A stretch of DNA of 64,000 nt, from the NCBI RefSeq assembly GCF_001005305.1, contig NZ_LBMH01000003.1:310001-374000 (forward strand), read 5' to 3'. A program made the translations under genes and the position numbers. The notes below the pieces were generated by a model. It made no database searches. It had not been told where the DNA came from and saw only the letters and a list, made by a program, of their open reading frames with translations. The first letter of the stretch is position 1. Every line of letters starts with the position of its first letter. Positions 42,450 through 50,943 of the stretch are shown piece after piece. The stretch comes from Kordia zhangzhouensis (GTDB lineage Bacteria; Bacteroidota; Bacteroidia; Flavobacteriales; Flavobacteriaceae).

Positions 42450-43727
42450 ATGAATCAGCATGCAACTTGGAGTTTGTTTCAAAAAATTGGATTTCGCTTT
42501 TTCTTTAGCTATGCAATCCTATCAATTTTCCCTTTTCCTATAAATTCATTTACTTTTTTATACAATATTATTAATTGGTTTAATGTATCTGTGTGGGGAA
42601 ACATAGTTCCTTTTTTTGGAAGACTTTTCTTTGAGTTAGACATTGCTAGTGAACAGTCTTTTACGGGAAGCGGAGACACAACTTACTATTATGTTTTAAC
42701 GTTTTCTCATTTAATTATTGCTATTATAGCTACTCTTATCTGGAGCATATTAGATCGTAAACGAAAACATTATGTTCACCTATTAAAATTCTTAGTTATC
42801 TACATTGCCTATTACGTTATGTATGCGATGTTTAGTTATGGTTCCTATAAAATAATACCTCTTTAATTTCCTGCTCCTTCACTTGGACGCTTGATACAAC
42901 CGTATGGAGATTCTTCTCCTATGGGAATTGCGTGGACATTTATGGGAGCATCTGGCCCTTATACCACTTTTTCAGGAATTGCTGAAGTAGTGGCTGGGAT
43001 TCTGCTAATTTTTAGAAGAACACGTACGCTAGGAGGATTGGTTGGTTTTGGTGTAATGCTGAATGTTTTTATGATGAATATGTGTTATGATATTCCTGTA
43101 AAAATCTATTCTTTCCATTTGATGATGTTCTCCTTTTTCATTTTTATGCAAGATTGGAAACGTCTTTTTGCTGTATTTTTTACCAAAACAACGATAATTC
43201 CTAGAAGTTTTCCTTATTATTTTAAGAAACGCACATATAACACTACTGCCTTGGTTATAAAAGTTTTACTTATAGGTTATTTTTTGTACGCAACAATTTC
43301 TGAAATGATTATTTCCAACGAATCATATGGACCAAATGTTCCAAAGCCTTATATGTATGGTATTTATGATATAACATCAATTGTAAAAAACAATGACACT
43401 ATTCCTTTACTAATTACGGATGAATCTATTTGGAAACGTATTGTCATTCAACGAAAAGAATATCTTTCTTTATATTCTATGAAAGATAAGCGCAATCTAT
43501 ATTCAATGAAAATCGATTCTGTTGAAAGGACTATTTATTTAAAAAATAGACGTGACTCTTCTGATATTTTTGACTTGCGATACTCTTTAAAAGATAGCAT
43601 TCTCACCGCAAAAGGAATACATAAAAATGATACCATTATGATTGAAGCCAAGCAATACGACTTACGTAAATTTAAGTTGATTAACAGAGGTTTTAATTGG
43701 ATTAATGAGTATCCATACAACCGTTGA
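42450..43727 (+). pseudogene. DoxX-like membrane protein gene interrupted by an in-frame TAA
   Basis: One frame encodes about 425 residues of a polytopic membrane protein, broken only by TAA at 42864-42866. Before it: 'MNQHATWSLFQKIGFRFFFS' to 'SYGSYKIIPL'. After it, directly in frame: 'FPAPSLGRLIQPYGDSSPMG', then 'TFSGIAEVVAGILLIFRRTR' and an extracytoplasmic tail. The downstream part has no good start codon (TTG 42891). In the family I recall a Gln before the Phe-Pro, and CAA to TAA would explain the stop. It is either a recent nonsense mutation, a sequencing error, or readthrough; the rest of the frame is intact. Confidence 0.75.
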
Positions 43728-43728
43728 T

Positions 43729-44193
43729 TTACACATCATGATATAAACGAGAGTCAAACGTAAATTTCTGTACTTTCATCACTTTTATTTTATGAAAGTC
43801 TGGATGTAATGGATTTAAAATATAGTTAAACTCATCTCGTACAATCGCTGATGGCACCTTTAAGACTGCGTATTTGTTTTCTTGCACAAATCGAGTAAAG
43901 ATTTCTTGTGTATAGCTATTATAAGGAAAAGTATTCCAATTTTTAGGTAGTTTTTTTAACTCATGAATCATCACCTCATCGGGTATTTCTATATGAACTA
44001 AAATACGATCATCTGGCAAGTCTTCTGTAATATCTAAATGCATTACAACTTCCAAATACGCTAAAGAAATATGTTGTGATGTATATACGGCACGCGTTCC
44101 TATTTCGTTCCATCGACCGCCAATTTTTTCAGCTCCGATACCCGAAAGTAAATTGTTTTTTCGTTTGGCTCTGTCAATTCTAAATACGATCAT
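43729..44193 (-). CDS. RES-domain toxin
   Basis: A 154-residue protein with the RES fold: 'MIVFRIDRAKRKN', the Arg-containing 'EKIGGRWNEIGTRAVYTS', Tyr/Ser/Glu-bearing 'HISLAYLEVVMHL', and 'FNYILNPLHPDFHKI'. RES toxins of type II modules degrade NAD+ or modify targets using it. ATG 44193 overlaps the antitoxin stop by one base (TGATG), the normal antitoxin-first coupling. Active-site residues appear complete. Confidence 0.9.
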   Translation of the reverse strand: MIVFRIDRAKRKNNLLSGIGAEKIGGRWNEIGTRAVYTSQHISLAYLEVVMHLDITEDLPDDRILVHIEIPDEVMIHELKKLPKNWNTFPYNSYTQEIFTRFVQENKYAVLKVPSAIVRDEFNYILNPLHPDFHKIKVMKVQKFTFDSRLYHDV

Positions 44194-44606
44194 CAAGCAA
44201 AAATTCCGTAATCGATACGTCGTATTTCATCTATTACCAACTTTACTCCATAACTCGTATCTAGTAAAGAAAAAGGGGTTTGCCCACCCAAAACTTTACT
44301 TTTTTTATTGAGCCATCTGGTAAACTTTTTTTCATCCCCAAATACTTCAAAGCCTTTTGAATATACTTCAGCAATTTCAAACAATCGTTCACTAACTTCT
44401 TTATCATAGCTGGCTTTTTTGGCTAAAGTAGAGTAAGAAGCCGGAACAATTTCTGAGATTTTTGTAAGAGGTAAAGCCACGCGCATACTAAATTTTTTCA
44501 ACTCTGAACGCGTAACGCCATTCCTAGTTGCGTGAATGACTTTCAATTTGTTTTGAGGTGAATCGTTTCGGTTATCGATGTAACTTGTTAATGTGAGAGC
44601 TTCCAT
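44193..44606 (-). CDS. Xre/MbcA/ParS-type antitoxin
   Basis: A 137-residue antitoxin with an N-terminal Xre-like DNA-binding region ('HATRNGVTRSELKKFSMRVA', 'LTKISEIVPASYSTLAKKAS') and a C-terminal toxin-binding domain (DUF2384; 'VFGDEKKFTRWLNKKSKVLG', 'PFSLLDTSYGVKLVIDEIRR'). It neutralises the RES toxin encoded next and probably represses its own promoter. Confidence 0.9.
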   Translation of the reverse strand: MEALTLTSYIDNRNDSPQNKLKVIHATRNGVTRSELKKFSMRVALPLTKISEIVPASYSTLAKKASYDKEVSERLFEIAEVYSKGFEVFGDEKKFTRWLNKKSKVLGGQTPFSLLDTSYGVKLVIDEIRRIDYGIFA

Positions 44607-44739
44607 ATTTTAGTACTTTTACCTAATACATTGTGTAAATTTACAACTATTTTATCAATATAACTGTATCCAACTTGTATTTTTATCTTTTTTTAACACA
44701 CGTTAGAAACGAACGAACTAATAATTAGCTGCAGCTAGT

Positions 44740-45219
44740 CTATTCTGCAACATTTAAAATAATAGGCAGTACAAATTTTGTAGCTACGAGGTTTCCTCTT
44801 TTATTTGCAGGAGAAGCTTTTGGCAAGTTTTGGATAGCTACATTAATTAAACTATCTAAACTTGGGAGTTGTTGCGCAGTAAGTACTTGTTTATTAATAT
44901 GAACTAATTTAATAATCCCCTTAGAATCAACCTCTAAAGCAACTTGAATTGTATCTTGAATTCGCTTGGAAACAACAAATTCGTTTTGAGTTAGTCGCTC
45001 GTATACCTGATTTGTAAGTGTTTGAAAAAAACATTCTTTTTGTGTTTCTCCTGTTAAATGGTCGCAGTCTGGAAAGGAAGGAAATTCATCAACTGTACTC
45101 AAGTCGATTGCTTGCTTTTCTTGTGCCACAATTGTTTCTTCTTTTACGACTCCACTATTGATAAAATCGCAAGAAGTACACAAAATAATGAAAACACAAT
45201 ATGTAATCAGTTGCTTCAT
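44740..45219 (-). CDS. TonB C-terminal-like lipoprotein
   Basis: A 159-residue lipoprotein: signal peptide with lipobox 'IILCTSC' (Cys about residue 17), then a TonB-C-like domain with 'FPDCDHLTGETQKECFFQTL', 'QVALEVDSKGIIKLVHI' and 'VATKFVLPIILNV'. It has the same D/E-C...C pair as other family members in the window. ATG 45219 gives a normal lipoprotein signal; the upstream start adds 15 unrelated residues. It closes the second blaI-blaR1 unit after the TPR gene (59-nt gap). Confidence 0.75.
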   Translation of the reverse strand: MKQLITYCVFIILCTSCDFINSGVVKEETIVAQEKQAIDLSTVDEFPSFPDCDHLTGETQKECFFQTLTNQVYERLTQNEFVVSKRIQDTIQVALEVDSKGIIKLVHINKQVLTAQQLPSLDSLINVAIQNLPKASPANKRGNLVATKFVLPIILNVAE

Positions 45220-45278
45220 CTTGGTAATTATGATGAAAAATACAACTTTTCGTAATTTATGCACTAATTTTTGCTGTT

Positions 45279-46418
45279 TTATTCAGCTTTTAAGTGAATT
45301 TCTTCTTTGAGTTCTCGAATACGCGTGTTGATAATTTTACGCATGTCTTCGTTTCCATTAGGGAATTTTTCTATGAAACGCTCATACATGTTAAGTTTTT
45401 CTTTTAAATCAGAATAATAATTATCTGCACAAAGTGTCAATTGAAACTGAGCAGCTTCATACATTGGGTCTTCCTCCAACGCCATTTTAAAAAGTTTGAT
45501 TGCTTTTTTATATTCTTTTCTATCAAAATGCACCAACCCAAGAATATAGTAATCACCCGAAGTGTCAATCATTTTAGCTACAATTGCTTGTGATGCATGA
45601 TGTTCAGCTTTTTTATGAATTCCATCTTGATAGTACAATTTGGCCAATTGTGAATGATAGAAATAATTTCCTTCGTCTTTTTTTAAAGCTTCCTCATAAT
45701 AACTGATTGCTTTTAAAATACGTCCAACCCGATAAGCAGAAAACGCTGCTTTTTCATATACATATTGAGTCGCTTTGCGAGATGTAATCAGTTTTTCAAA
45801 CCATACAAGCGCTTTTCTATATTTTTTTTGCAAATAATACAATTGAGCGTTAAAGCCAATAATTTTTGCATCATTAGGATTATTTTGCAACCCTATTTTG
45901 ATGATTTGTGAAGCATTCTCGATTTCTTTTGTTTCTAGATAATATTTAATCAGTTTATGAATACTTTTTTGATGTTGATTATCTAGTTTGAAAGCTTCCA
46001 AATAAGAGTGTATATAATCTTCTTGAAGCAACCCTTCTTTAGCAATTCCTAAGTGATAATGAAAGTTAGGGTTGGTTGTATCTTTAGATTTAAGTTTTTC
46101 AAAAATAACTAATGATTTTTTCAAATCTCCTACGGAATATAACAACTTCCCATAATCATATAAAACTAGAGAGTTCAATGAATCATTTACAAGCGCTTTC
46201 TCATAACTTTCGATTGCTTTTTGCAGATTTCCAAGTGCTTTATATGCTTTCGCTATGTTTACATTTTTATTGTTTGAATTTTCTAATGTTTGGTATAGTG
46301 AAATTGCTTTGGAAAAATTCCCCATTTGATATAAACTATCTGCCACACTCAAAGTAGAAATTTGAGCTTCCACTTTGAATGCGAAACAAATAGCACATAC
46401 ATAAAATAGTTTTTTCAT
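45279..46418 (-). CDS. Exported TPR-repeat protein
   Basis: A 379-residue protein with a signal peptide (about residues 1-18, 'FKVEAQ') followed by about nine tetratricopeptide repeats ('AKAYKALGNLQKAIESYEKA', 'LYDYGKLLYSVGDLKKSLVI', 'YYILGLVHFDRKEYKKAIKL', 'ALEEDPMYEAAQFQLTL'). TPRs form protein-binding solenoids; here in the periplasm. It is 12 nt after the BlaR1-like gene, so it is likely part of that operon, perhaps scaffolding the TonB-like proteins. Confidence 0.87.
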   Translation of the reverse strand: MKKLFYVCAICFAFKVEAQISTLSVADSLYQMGNFSKAISLYQTLENSNNKNVNIAKAYKALGNLQKAIESYEKALVNDSLNSLVLYDYGKLLYSVGDLKKSLVIFEKLKSKDTTNPNFHYHLGIAKEGLLQEDYIHSYLEAFKLDNQHQKSIHKLIKYYLETKEIENASQIIKIGLQNNPNDAKIIGFNAQLYYLQKKYRKALVWFEKLITSRKATQYVYEKAAFSAYRVGRILKAISYYEEALKKDEGNYFYHSQLAKLYYQDGIHKKAEHHASQAIVAKMIDTSGDYYILGLVHFDRKEYKKAIKLFKMALEEDPMYEAAQFQLTLCADNYYSDLKEKLNMYERFIEKFPNGNEDMRKIINTRIRELKEEIHLKAE

Positions 46419-46430
46419 TTTATTTTAAAA

Positions 46431-47927
46431 TCAATCTAACCTAAAAACTATAGGCAAAACATATTTAACCCGTACTGGTTTTCCATCTTTCATTCCTGGA
46501 GTAAGCTTCGGAAGTTTACGAATTACACTTTCTGCTTCTGCAACCAAATCAGGATGTTCCGCTCGAACTTCTAGATTTGTCACATTTCCTTGTTTATCTA
46601 TAAAAAATTTAGCGAAAATTCTTTGTGCTCCTTGTAGATCTAAGTGTTTTAGATTTTTAGTATTAAATGTTTCTAAAACATGTGCACTAATAGCTTTCGA
46701 GAAACACCTCTTCATTTCTTCAAGTGTTCCTTTATCTTCACAACCAGGAAATACTGGCGCTTGGTCAATCGCACTAAACATAACACTTTCCTGTTCAAAT
46801 TCATCATAATTTGAACCTGCTTTTGTTTCTTGCTTTACTTTATTTTTCCATCTATCTCCCAGAATTCGTAATTCTCCAAAACCTGTTGAAATCACCAAAT
46901 CTTCTGCATCTACAAATTCAGTTATTTTTCTTATAATTTCTTGCTGTGCTTCAGAAAATTGATCAGGATCAAAACCTTTGGATTTTTGTTCTGTCGTAAT
47001 GGTTTTGTTAAATTTTTCGATTAATTGTTGAAGTTGTACCTCTTTTGAGGAAATTTCGGTTGCGGTTGCATTACCTTCAACATCGGCAATTGAGCTGTCT
47101 TCGCATGAACTATACACCAATGACACTAATAGTAATGGAATTAAAACTAAGTACTTAAGCTTTAAAATTTCTCGGGATTTTTGTTTTGTTAACATACTGA
47201 TTCGTTTTTTGATTAATGAATGTTTAAAAAATTGATTGGTAAATGAAAAATGTTGTGTTTGAAAGACCTCAGCTAACAGTTTTTCATAATAATCGGATTT
47301 ATTTTTATGCTTCACGATTTCAGCATCTGCAATGTATTCGTGAAGTTCTGAAATTCGTTTTTGATAAACATATACCAATGGATTGAACCAACAAAGAATA
47401 CGTAATACTTCAAAATATAATAGATCGATGGAATGTTTTTCTCTCACATGTACAAGTTCATGCGAAAGAATATCTTCAAGTTTTGCCTCGTGAATATCTG
47501 CTCCAATAAATACATAGTTAAATATTGAAAATGCTAGTGTGCTTTTGGGTATGATAATGATAGTACACTCATTATGTTTCACAAAATGTCCTTGGAAACG
47601 CAATCGTACAAGCTGTGTAATTTTATACACAAACAAGAGACAACTTATTGAAATTCCAATGATTAAAAACCAGTTCCAAGTAGCCTCTATAGGTGCTACT
47701 GTTTTCTCAGGTGTCAATACGATTGCTGGTAAAAATATAGTATATTCTTGAGGCACAGCATTATGAAAGCTTTCAATTTTAATAAAAGGCAATATAAATG
47801 AAACTAATGACGAACAAATCAGATACACACGATTCCAATTAAAAAACGTTTCTTTCTTTAAAAACAGGTCATAACCAATTAAAAAAAGCAACTGAAGCGT
47901 GACGACTTTTATAAAATATCCCATCAT
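46431..47927 (-). CDS. blaR1: BlaR1-type M56 metallopeptidase ending in a TonB C-terminal-like domain
   Basis: A 498-residue inner-membrane protease. N-terminal helices, the zinc motif 'DILSHELVHVREKHSIDLLY' (HELVH, about residue 158), 'LHEYIADAEIVK', and a membrane helix near 262-280. Residues about 395-498 form a TonB-C-like domain ('APVFPGCEDKGTLEEMKRCF', 'AQRIFAKFFIDKQGNVTNLE', 'VRVKYVLPIVF'). In BlaR1 this place is taken by a penicillin-binding sensor, so the TonB-like domain is probably the periplasmic sensor or a docking part. The start overlaps the blaI stop (ATGA). Confidence 0.88.
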   Translation of the reverse strand: MMGYFIKVVTLQLLFLIGYDLFLKKETFFNWNRVYLICSSLVSFILPFIKIESFHNAVPQEYTIFLPAIVLTPEKTVAPIEATWNWFLIIGISISCLLFVYKITQLVRLRFQGHFVKHNECTIIIIPKSTLAFSIFNYVFIGADIHEAKLEDILSHELVHVREKHSIDLLYFEVLRILCWFNPLVYVYQKRISELHEYIADAEIVKHKNKSDYYEKLLAEVFQTQHFSFTNQFFKHSLIKKRISMLTKQKSREILKLKYLVLIPLLLVSLVYSSCEDSSIADVEGNATATEISSKEVQLQQLIEKFNKTITTEQKSKGFDPDQFSEAQQEIIRKITEFVDAEDLVISTGFGELRILGDRWKNKVKQETKAGSNYDEFEQESVMFSAIDQAPVFPGCEDKGTLEEMKRCFSKAISAHVLETFNTKNLKHLDLQGAQRIFAKFFIDKQGNVTNLEVRAEHPDLVAEAESVIRKLPKLTPGMKDGKPVRVKYVLPIVFRLD

Positions 47928-48292
47928 GATTTTTTCTTGTTTTTTTCAATCTCTTGAAGAATATCTTCTAACTCAGACGTGCTGATATCATTTTTTTGCA
48001 TAAAAAACGACACCATACTTTTAAATGATCCTTGAAAATAACCATTAACTAATTTTGAAATTGATTGATGACTATATTCCGCTTGTGCCACAAGCGGAAA
48101 GTATACATGACCTTTCCCTACTTTTTCATATCCAACAAATCCTTTGCTTTCTAAAATTCGAACAATTGTTGAAACGGTATTATATGCAGGTCTAGAACCT
48201 TCAAAATGCTTAATAATTGTTTTGACATTAGCCTTGTTCAATTTCCACAAAATTTGCATAATTTCTTCTTCCGCTTTCGTTAATTGCTTCAT
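47924..48292 (-). CDS. blaI: BlaI/MecI family repressor, second system
   Basis: A 122-residue winged-helix repressor ('LTKAEEEIMQILWKLNKANV', 'AYNTVSTIVRILESKGFVGY', 'KVGKGHVYFPLV') with C-terminal dimerisation helices. Paralogue of the protein at 26256. The region just upstream holds three AACTAA-N4-TTAGTT dyads, different from the first system's TTCTACA sites, consistent with a different recognition helix ('NTVST' here against 'TTIAT'). Confidence 0.9.
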   Translation of the reverse strand: MKQLTKAEEEIMQILWKLNKANVKTIIKHFEGSRPAYNTVSTIVRILESKGFVGYEKVGKGHVYFPLVAQAEYSHQSISKLVNGYFQGSFKSMVSFFMQKNDISTSELEDILQEIEKNKKKS

Positions 48293-48314
48293 AGATAAAT
48301 GATTTATTTATTTT

Positions 48315-48379
48315 AACTAAGTTTTTAGTTCAACAAAACAAATATAACTAAATTTTTAGTTTAAACTAATTTGTTAGTT
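48315..48379. promoter_or_regulatory. Three operator dyads of the second BlaI system
   Basis: AACTAA-N4-TTAGTT occurs at 48315-48330, 48346-48361 and 48364-48379 (31 and 18 bp between centres). All lie in the 136-bp gap between blaI and the divergent DUF456 gene, so both could be controlled. Confidence 0.8.
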
Positions 48380-48428
48380 AAAAAATGTAACATTTGTCAA
48401 TTATGTAAGACCTATTCAAAAAAACTAT

Positions 48429-48929
48429 ATGGATATTTTTTTAACGATCATAGGTTTTATATTAATGCTAGTAGGAATTATTGGCAGTGTTCTTCCTATC
48501 ATTCCTGGTCCTATTACAAGTTGGCTGGGACTTTTACTTCTTTATATGACTAAAGTAATCCCTACTGATTGGACATTTTTAGTAATTACGCTACTCATTG
48601 CAATTGCAGTATTTATTTTGGATTATATAATTCCAGCAATTGGAACTAAAAGATACGGAGGCAGTAAATATGGGGTATATGGAACAACAATTGGGTTGAT
48701 ATTCGGTTTGTTCTTCATGGGACCTATAGGCGTAATAATAGGTCCTTTTTTAGGCGCTTTGATTGGAGAGATTTCATTTGCTAAAAAAGATACTTCAAAC
48801 GCTTTTAAAGCTGCTTTTGGATCATTTCTTGGCTTCCTTTTTTCTACACTTTTAAAGCTTATAGTTTCGGTAATTTATTTAGGTTTCTTTATTAACGACT
48901 TTTGGACGTATAAAAATGTACTTTTTTAG
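48429..48929 (+). CDS. DUF456 family membrane protein
   Basis: A 166-residue integral membrane protein with four to five helices ('IIGFILMLVGIIGSVLPIIP', 'GPITSWLGLLLLYMTKVIP', Gly-rich 'GLFFMGPIGVIIGPFLGALI'). This matches DUF456, a small family without known function. Divergent from the second blaI gene, with the BlaI operators in the shared control region, so it may belong to that regulon. Confidence 0.87.
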   Translation: MDIFLTIIGFILMLVGIIGSVLPIIPGPITSWLGLLLLYMTKVIPTDWTFLVITLLIAIAVFILDYIIPAIGTKRYGGSKYGVYGTTIGLIFGLFFMGPIGVIIGPFLGALIGEISFAKKDTSNAFKAAFGSFLGFLFSTLLKLIVSVIYLGFFINDFWTYKNVLF

Positions 48930-49081
48930 CACACAACTAGAATAACTATTGAAATAGTAGAAAATTTTCGAATGCCGTTACCAGCAACTTAACCTCCTTT
49001 GTAGAAATTTATCGGGTTTCAAGTTTCTTCAAAATAAAAAAGCATCCCAATTTTCTATGGAGAAAAAAGGAAAGCTTTTCA

Positions 49082-49123
49082 TTGGTTTAACTACTAAACC
49101 AAGGTAAATCAAAGATTTACCTT
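49082..49123. other. Two adjoining perfect hairpins
   Basis: TTGGTTTA-ACTAC-TAAACCAA (49082-49102) is followed at once by AAGGTAAATC-AAA-GATTTACCTT (49101-49123). They share the two A bases, have no T tract on either side, and lie in the 263-bp gap between DUF456 and tRNA-Asp. Possible structured RNA or protein-binding inverted repeats. Confidence 0.55.
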
Positions 49124-49149
49124 AAACAACACAACTAAATCTTTTTGCC

Positions 49150-49182
49150 AAAAAAAGCTTCTCTTCGAGGGAGAAGCTTTTT
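49150..49182 (-). terminator. Terminator of tRNA-Asp
   Basis: A 12-bp stem AAAAAGCTTCTC/GAGAAGCTTTTT (49152-49163 with 49171-49182) on the reverse strand 11 nt after the tRNA. Confidence 0.88.
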
Positions 49183-49192
49183 GCAATTTTAG

Positions 49193-49266
49193 CGGTCTGG
49201 ACGGGACTCGAACCCGCGACCCCATGCGTGACAGGCATGTATTCTAACCAACTGAACTACCAAACC
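49193..49266 (-). tRNA. tRNA-Asp (anticodon GUC)
   Basis: The reverse strand folds as a 74-nt tRNA: acceptor GGTTTGG/CCAGACC with one G-U pair, D-arm 'AGTTCAGTTGGTTAGAAT', anticodon loop CTGTCAC (anticodon GTC), T-loop GTTCGAGTC, discriminator G as usual for Asp. Confidence 0.95.
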
Positions 49267-49284
49267 GTTGCTTGATTGCGGATG

Positions 49285-49315
49285 CAAATATACGCTACAT
49301 TTCTATTTATGCAAA
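49285..49315 (-). promoter_or_regulatory. Promoter of tRNA-Asp
   Basis: TTTG, 19 bp, TATATTTG on the reverse strand, followed by CATCCGCAAT, the same downstream sequence as at tRNA-Gly. Confidence 0.75.
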
Positions 49316-49352
49316 CATATTTGCAAAAAAAATTAAAGTTTTTTCACTACAA

Positions 49353-50282
49353 CTATGCAAACTTTTGTCTTTCAATTAAATACGTAAGTAAAATTTTTTC
49401 AAATTTTTTATTAATATCTGCTGCAACATATTTGATTTTATACTGAGCACATTTCATCTTGAGTCGCTGAAAATAATCTTCAACCGCTTTTTCATAGTTT
49501 TCCTGAACAGTATCTGCATATACATCAATATACTCTCCAGATTCTACATCTATGAAACGCTTTGGTTTATTATCAAAATTAAATTTCAGTTCTTTTTCAG
49601 CATCGTAAACATGCAATAATATTACCTCATGCTTGTTGTATTTTAAATGTTGCAATGCTTCAAATAGTTTTTCGTCTTCAACACCATCTTGAAACATATC
49701 TGTAAAAAGGAAGATAAGGCTTCTACGATGAATTTTCTCTGCAATTTGATGCAAGTATGTGTATGTAGCTGTTTTTTTATGTATTGGTTTATTTTTTACG
49801 GTCTCATCCAATGTGTTTAGTAGTAATTGATGGTGGCGCTCACTTCCTTTTTCAGGCGCATAAAAATCATATGTATCTGAATACACACTTAATCCTATAG
49901 CATCTCGTTGCTTTTTCAAGATATTCATTAAAGAAGCTGTTGCTAGTGCAGAAAATCCAATCTTATTGAGTGAATCTAACGAAAGTTCTGCAACATTTGG
50001 ATAATGCATAGACGAAGAGTTGTCAATAATAATATGACATCTCAAATTGGTTTCTTCCTCATAGCGCTTCGTATATAATTTATCTGTTTTAGCAAACAAT
50101 TTCCAATCAATATGCTTGGTACTTTCACCTGCGTTATAAATTTTATGTTCCGCAAACTCTGCCGAAAACCCATGAAACGGACTTTTGTGCATTCCAGAAA
50201 TAAACCCTTCCACTACCTGTTTGGCAAGCAATTCCAAGTTTTTAAATCCGGCTGTTTTATTGAATTCTTTTTGTAGGTTCAC
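49353..50282 (-). CDS. DUF58 domain protein
   Basis: A 309-residue protein with the DUF58 core ('FSAEFAEHKIYNAGESTKHI', 'DWKLFAKTDKLYTKRYEEE') followed by a von Willebrand A-like region with a MIDAS-type 'DNSSSMHYP' and 'FLFTDMFQDG'. DUF58 proteins usually work with MoxR ATPases; none is adjacent here. The start is GTG at 50282, supported by the in-frame N-terminus 'MNLQKEFNKTAGFKNLEL'. Single gene. Confidence 0.87.
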   Translation of the reverse strand: MNLQKEFNKTAGFKNLELLAKQVVEGFISGMHKSPFHGFSAEFAEHKIYNAGESTKHIDWKLFAKTDKLYTKRYEEETNLRCHIIIDNSSSMHYPNVAELSLDSLNKIGFSALATASLMNILKKQRDAIGLSVYSDTYDFYAPEKGSERHHQLLLNTLDETVKNKPIHKKTATYTYLHQIAEKIHRRSLIFLFTDMFQDGVEDEKLFEALQHLKYNKHEVILLHVYDAEKELKFNFDNKPKRFIDVESGEYIDVYADTVQENYEKAVEDYFQRLKMKCAQYKIKYVAADINKKFEKILLTYLIERQKFA

Positions 50283-50397
50283 ACGTAATTGATTTTATCC
50301 TGAATAGAGTCTGAAATATAGTAATTTTAAGTGTCATGCAAGGATATTTTGCGTAAAGTGTTTTAGTGCAAAGTAATGGACATGAAAAAAATTGCAC

Positions 50398-50430
50398 AAA
50401 AAAAGGCTTGGAAATACACCAAACCTTTTT
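50398..50430 (-). terminator. Terminator of trxA
   Basis: Stem with one mismatch (AAAGG-TTGG with CCAA-CCTTT) and A/T tracts, 25 nt after the trxA stop. Confidence 0.7.
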
Positions 50431-50454
50431 CTTGATATGAATATGAGTTATTGC

Positions 50455-50775
50455 TTACGCTAATAACTTGTCAATTGCTTCTGTGTAAACATTTTTAGGA
50501 GCAACTCCTACTTGACGTCCTACCAATTCTCCATTTTGGAACATTAGTACTGTAGGAATGTTACGAACTCCAAATTGCGCTGCATATTGTTGGTTTGCAT
50601 CTACATCCATTTTTCCAACTACTGCTTTTCCGTCATACTCTTCAGCAATTTGCTCAACTACTGGACCTAACATTTTACATGGTCCACACCAAGCTGCCCA
50701 AAAGTCAACTAATACAGGTTTATCGCTATTCATTACGATTTCTTCAAAATTTGCGTCTGTGATTTCTAAAGCCAT
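50455..50775 (-). CDS. trxA: Thioredoxin
   Basis: A 106-residue cytoplasmic thioredoxin. The redox site is 'FWAAWCGPCKMLGP', with the cis-Pro segment 'VRNIPTVLMFQNGELVGRQV'. Length and N-terminus are typical. A -7-like TAATATTG (50817-50824 on the reverse strand) lies upstream. It supplies electrons to ribonucleotide reductase and other enzymes. Confidence 0.95.
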   Translation of the reverse strand: MALEITDANFEEIVMNSDKPVLVDFWAAWCGPCKMLGPVVEQIAEEYDGKAVVGKMDVDANQQYAAQFGVRNIPTVLMFQNGELVGRQVGVAPKNVYTEAIDKLLA

Positions 50776-50943
50776 ATTATTTATATTTTTTAAACGTTAT
50801 TTTTTAAGTTATTATGCAATATTAGTCAAATATTTTACCAAAACTTACAAAGCTCACATTTGTTTTGATTATAAAGCAATTGTTTTTTCTTATAAGTATT
50901 TGTATAACAATGAGTTTTCTAAAAATTGACTTTATACAAGACC

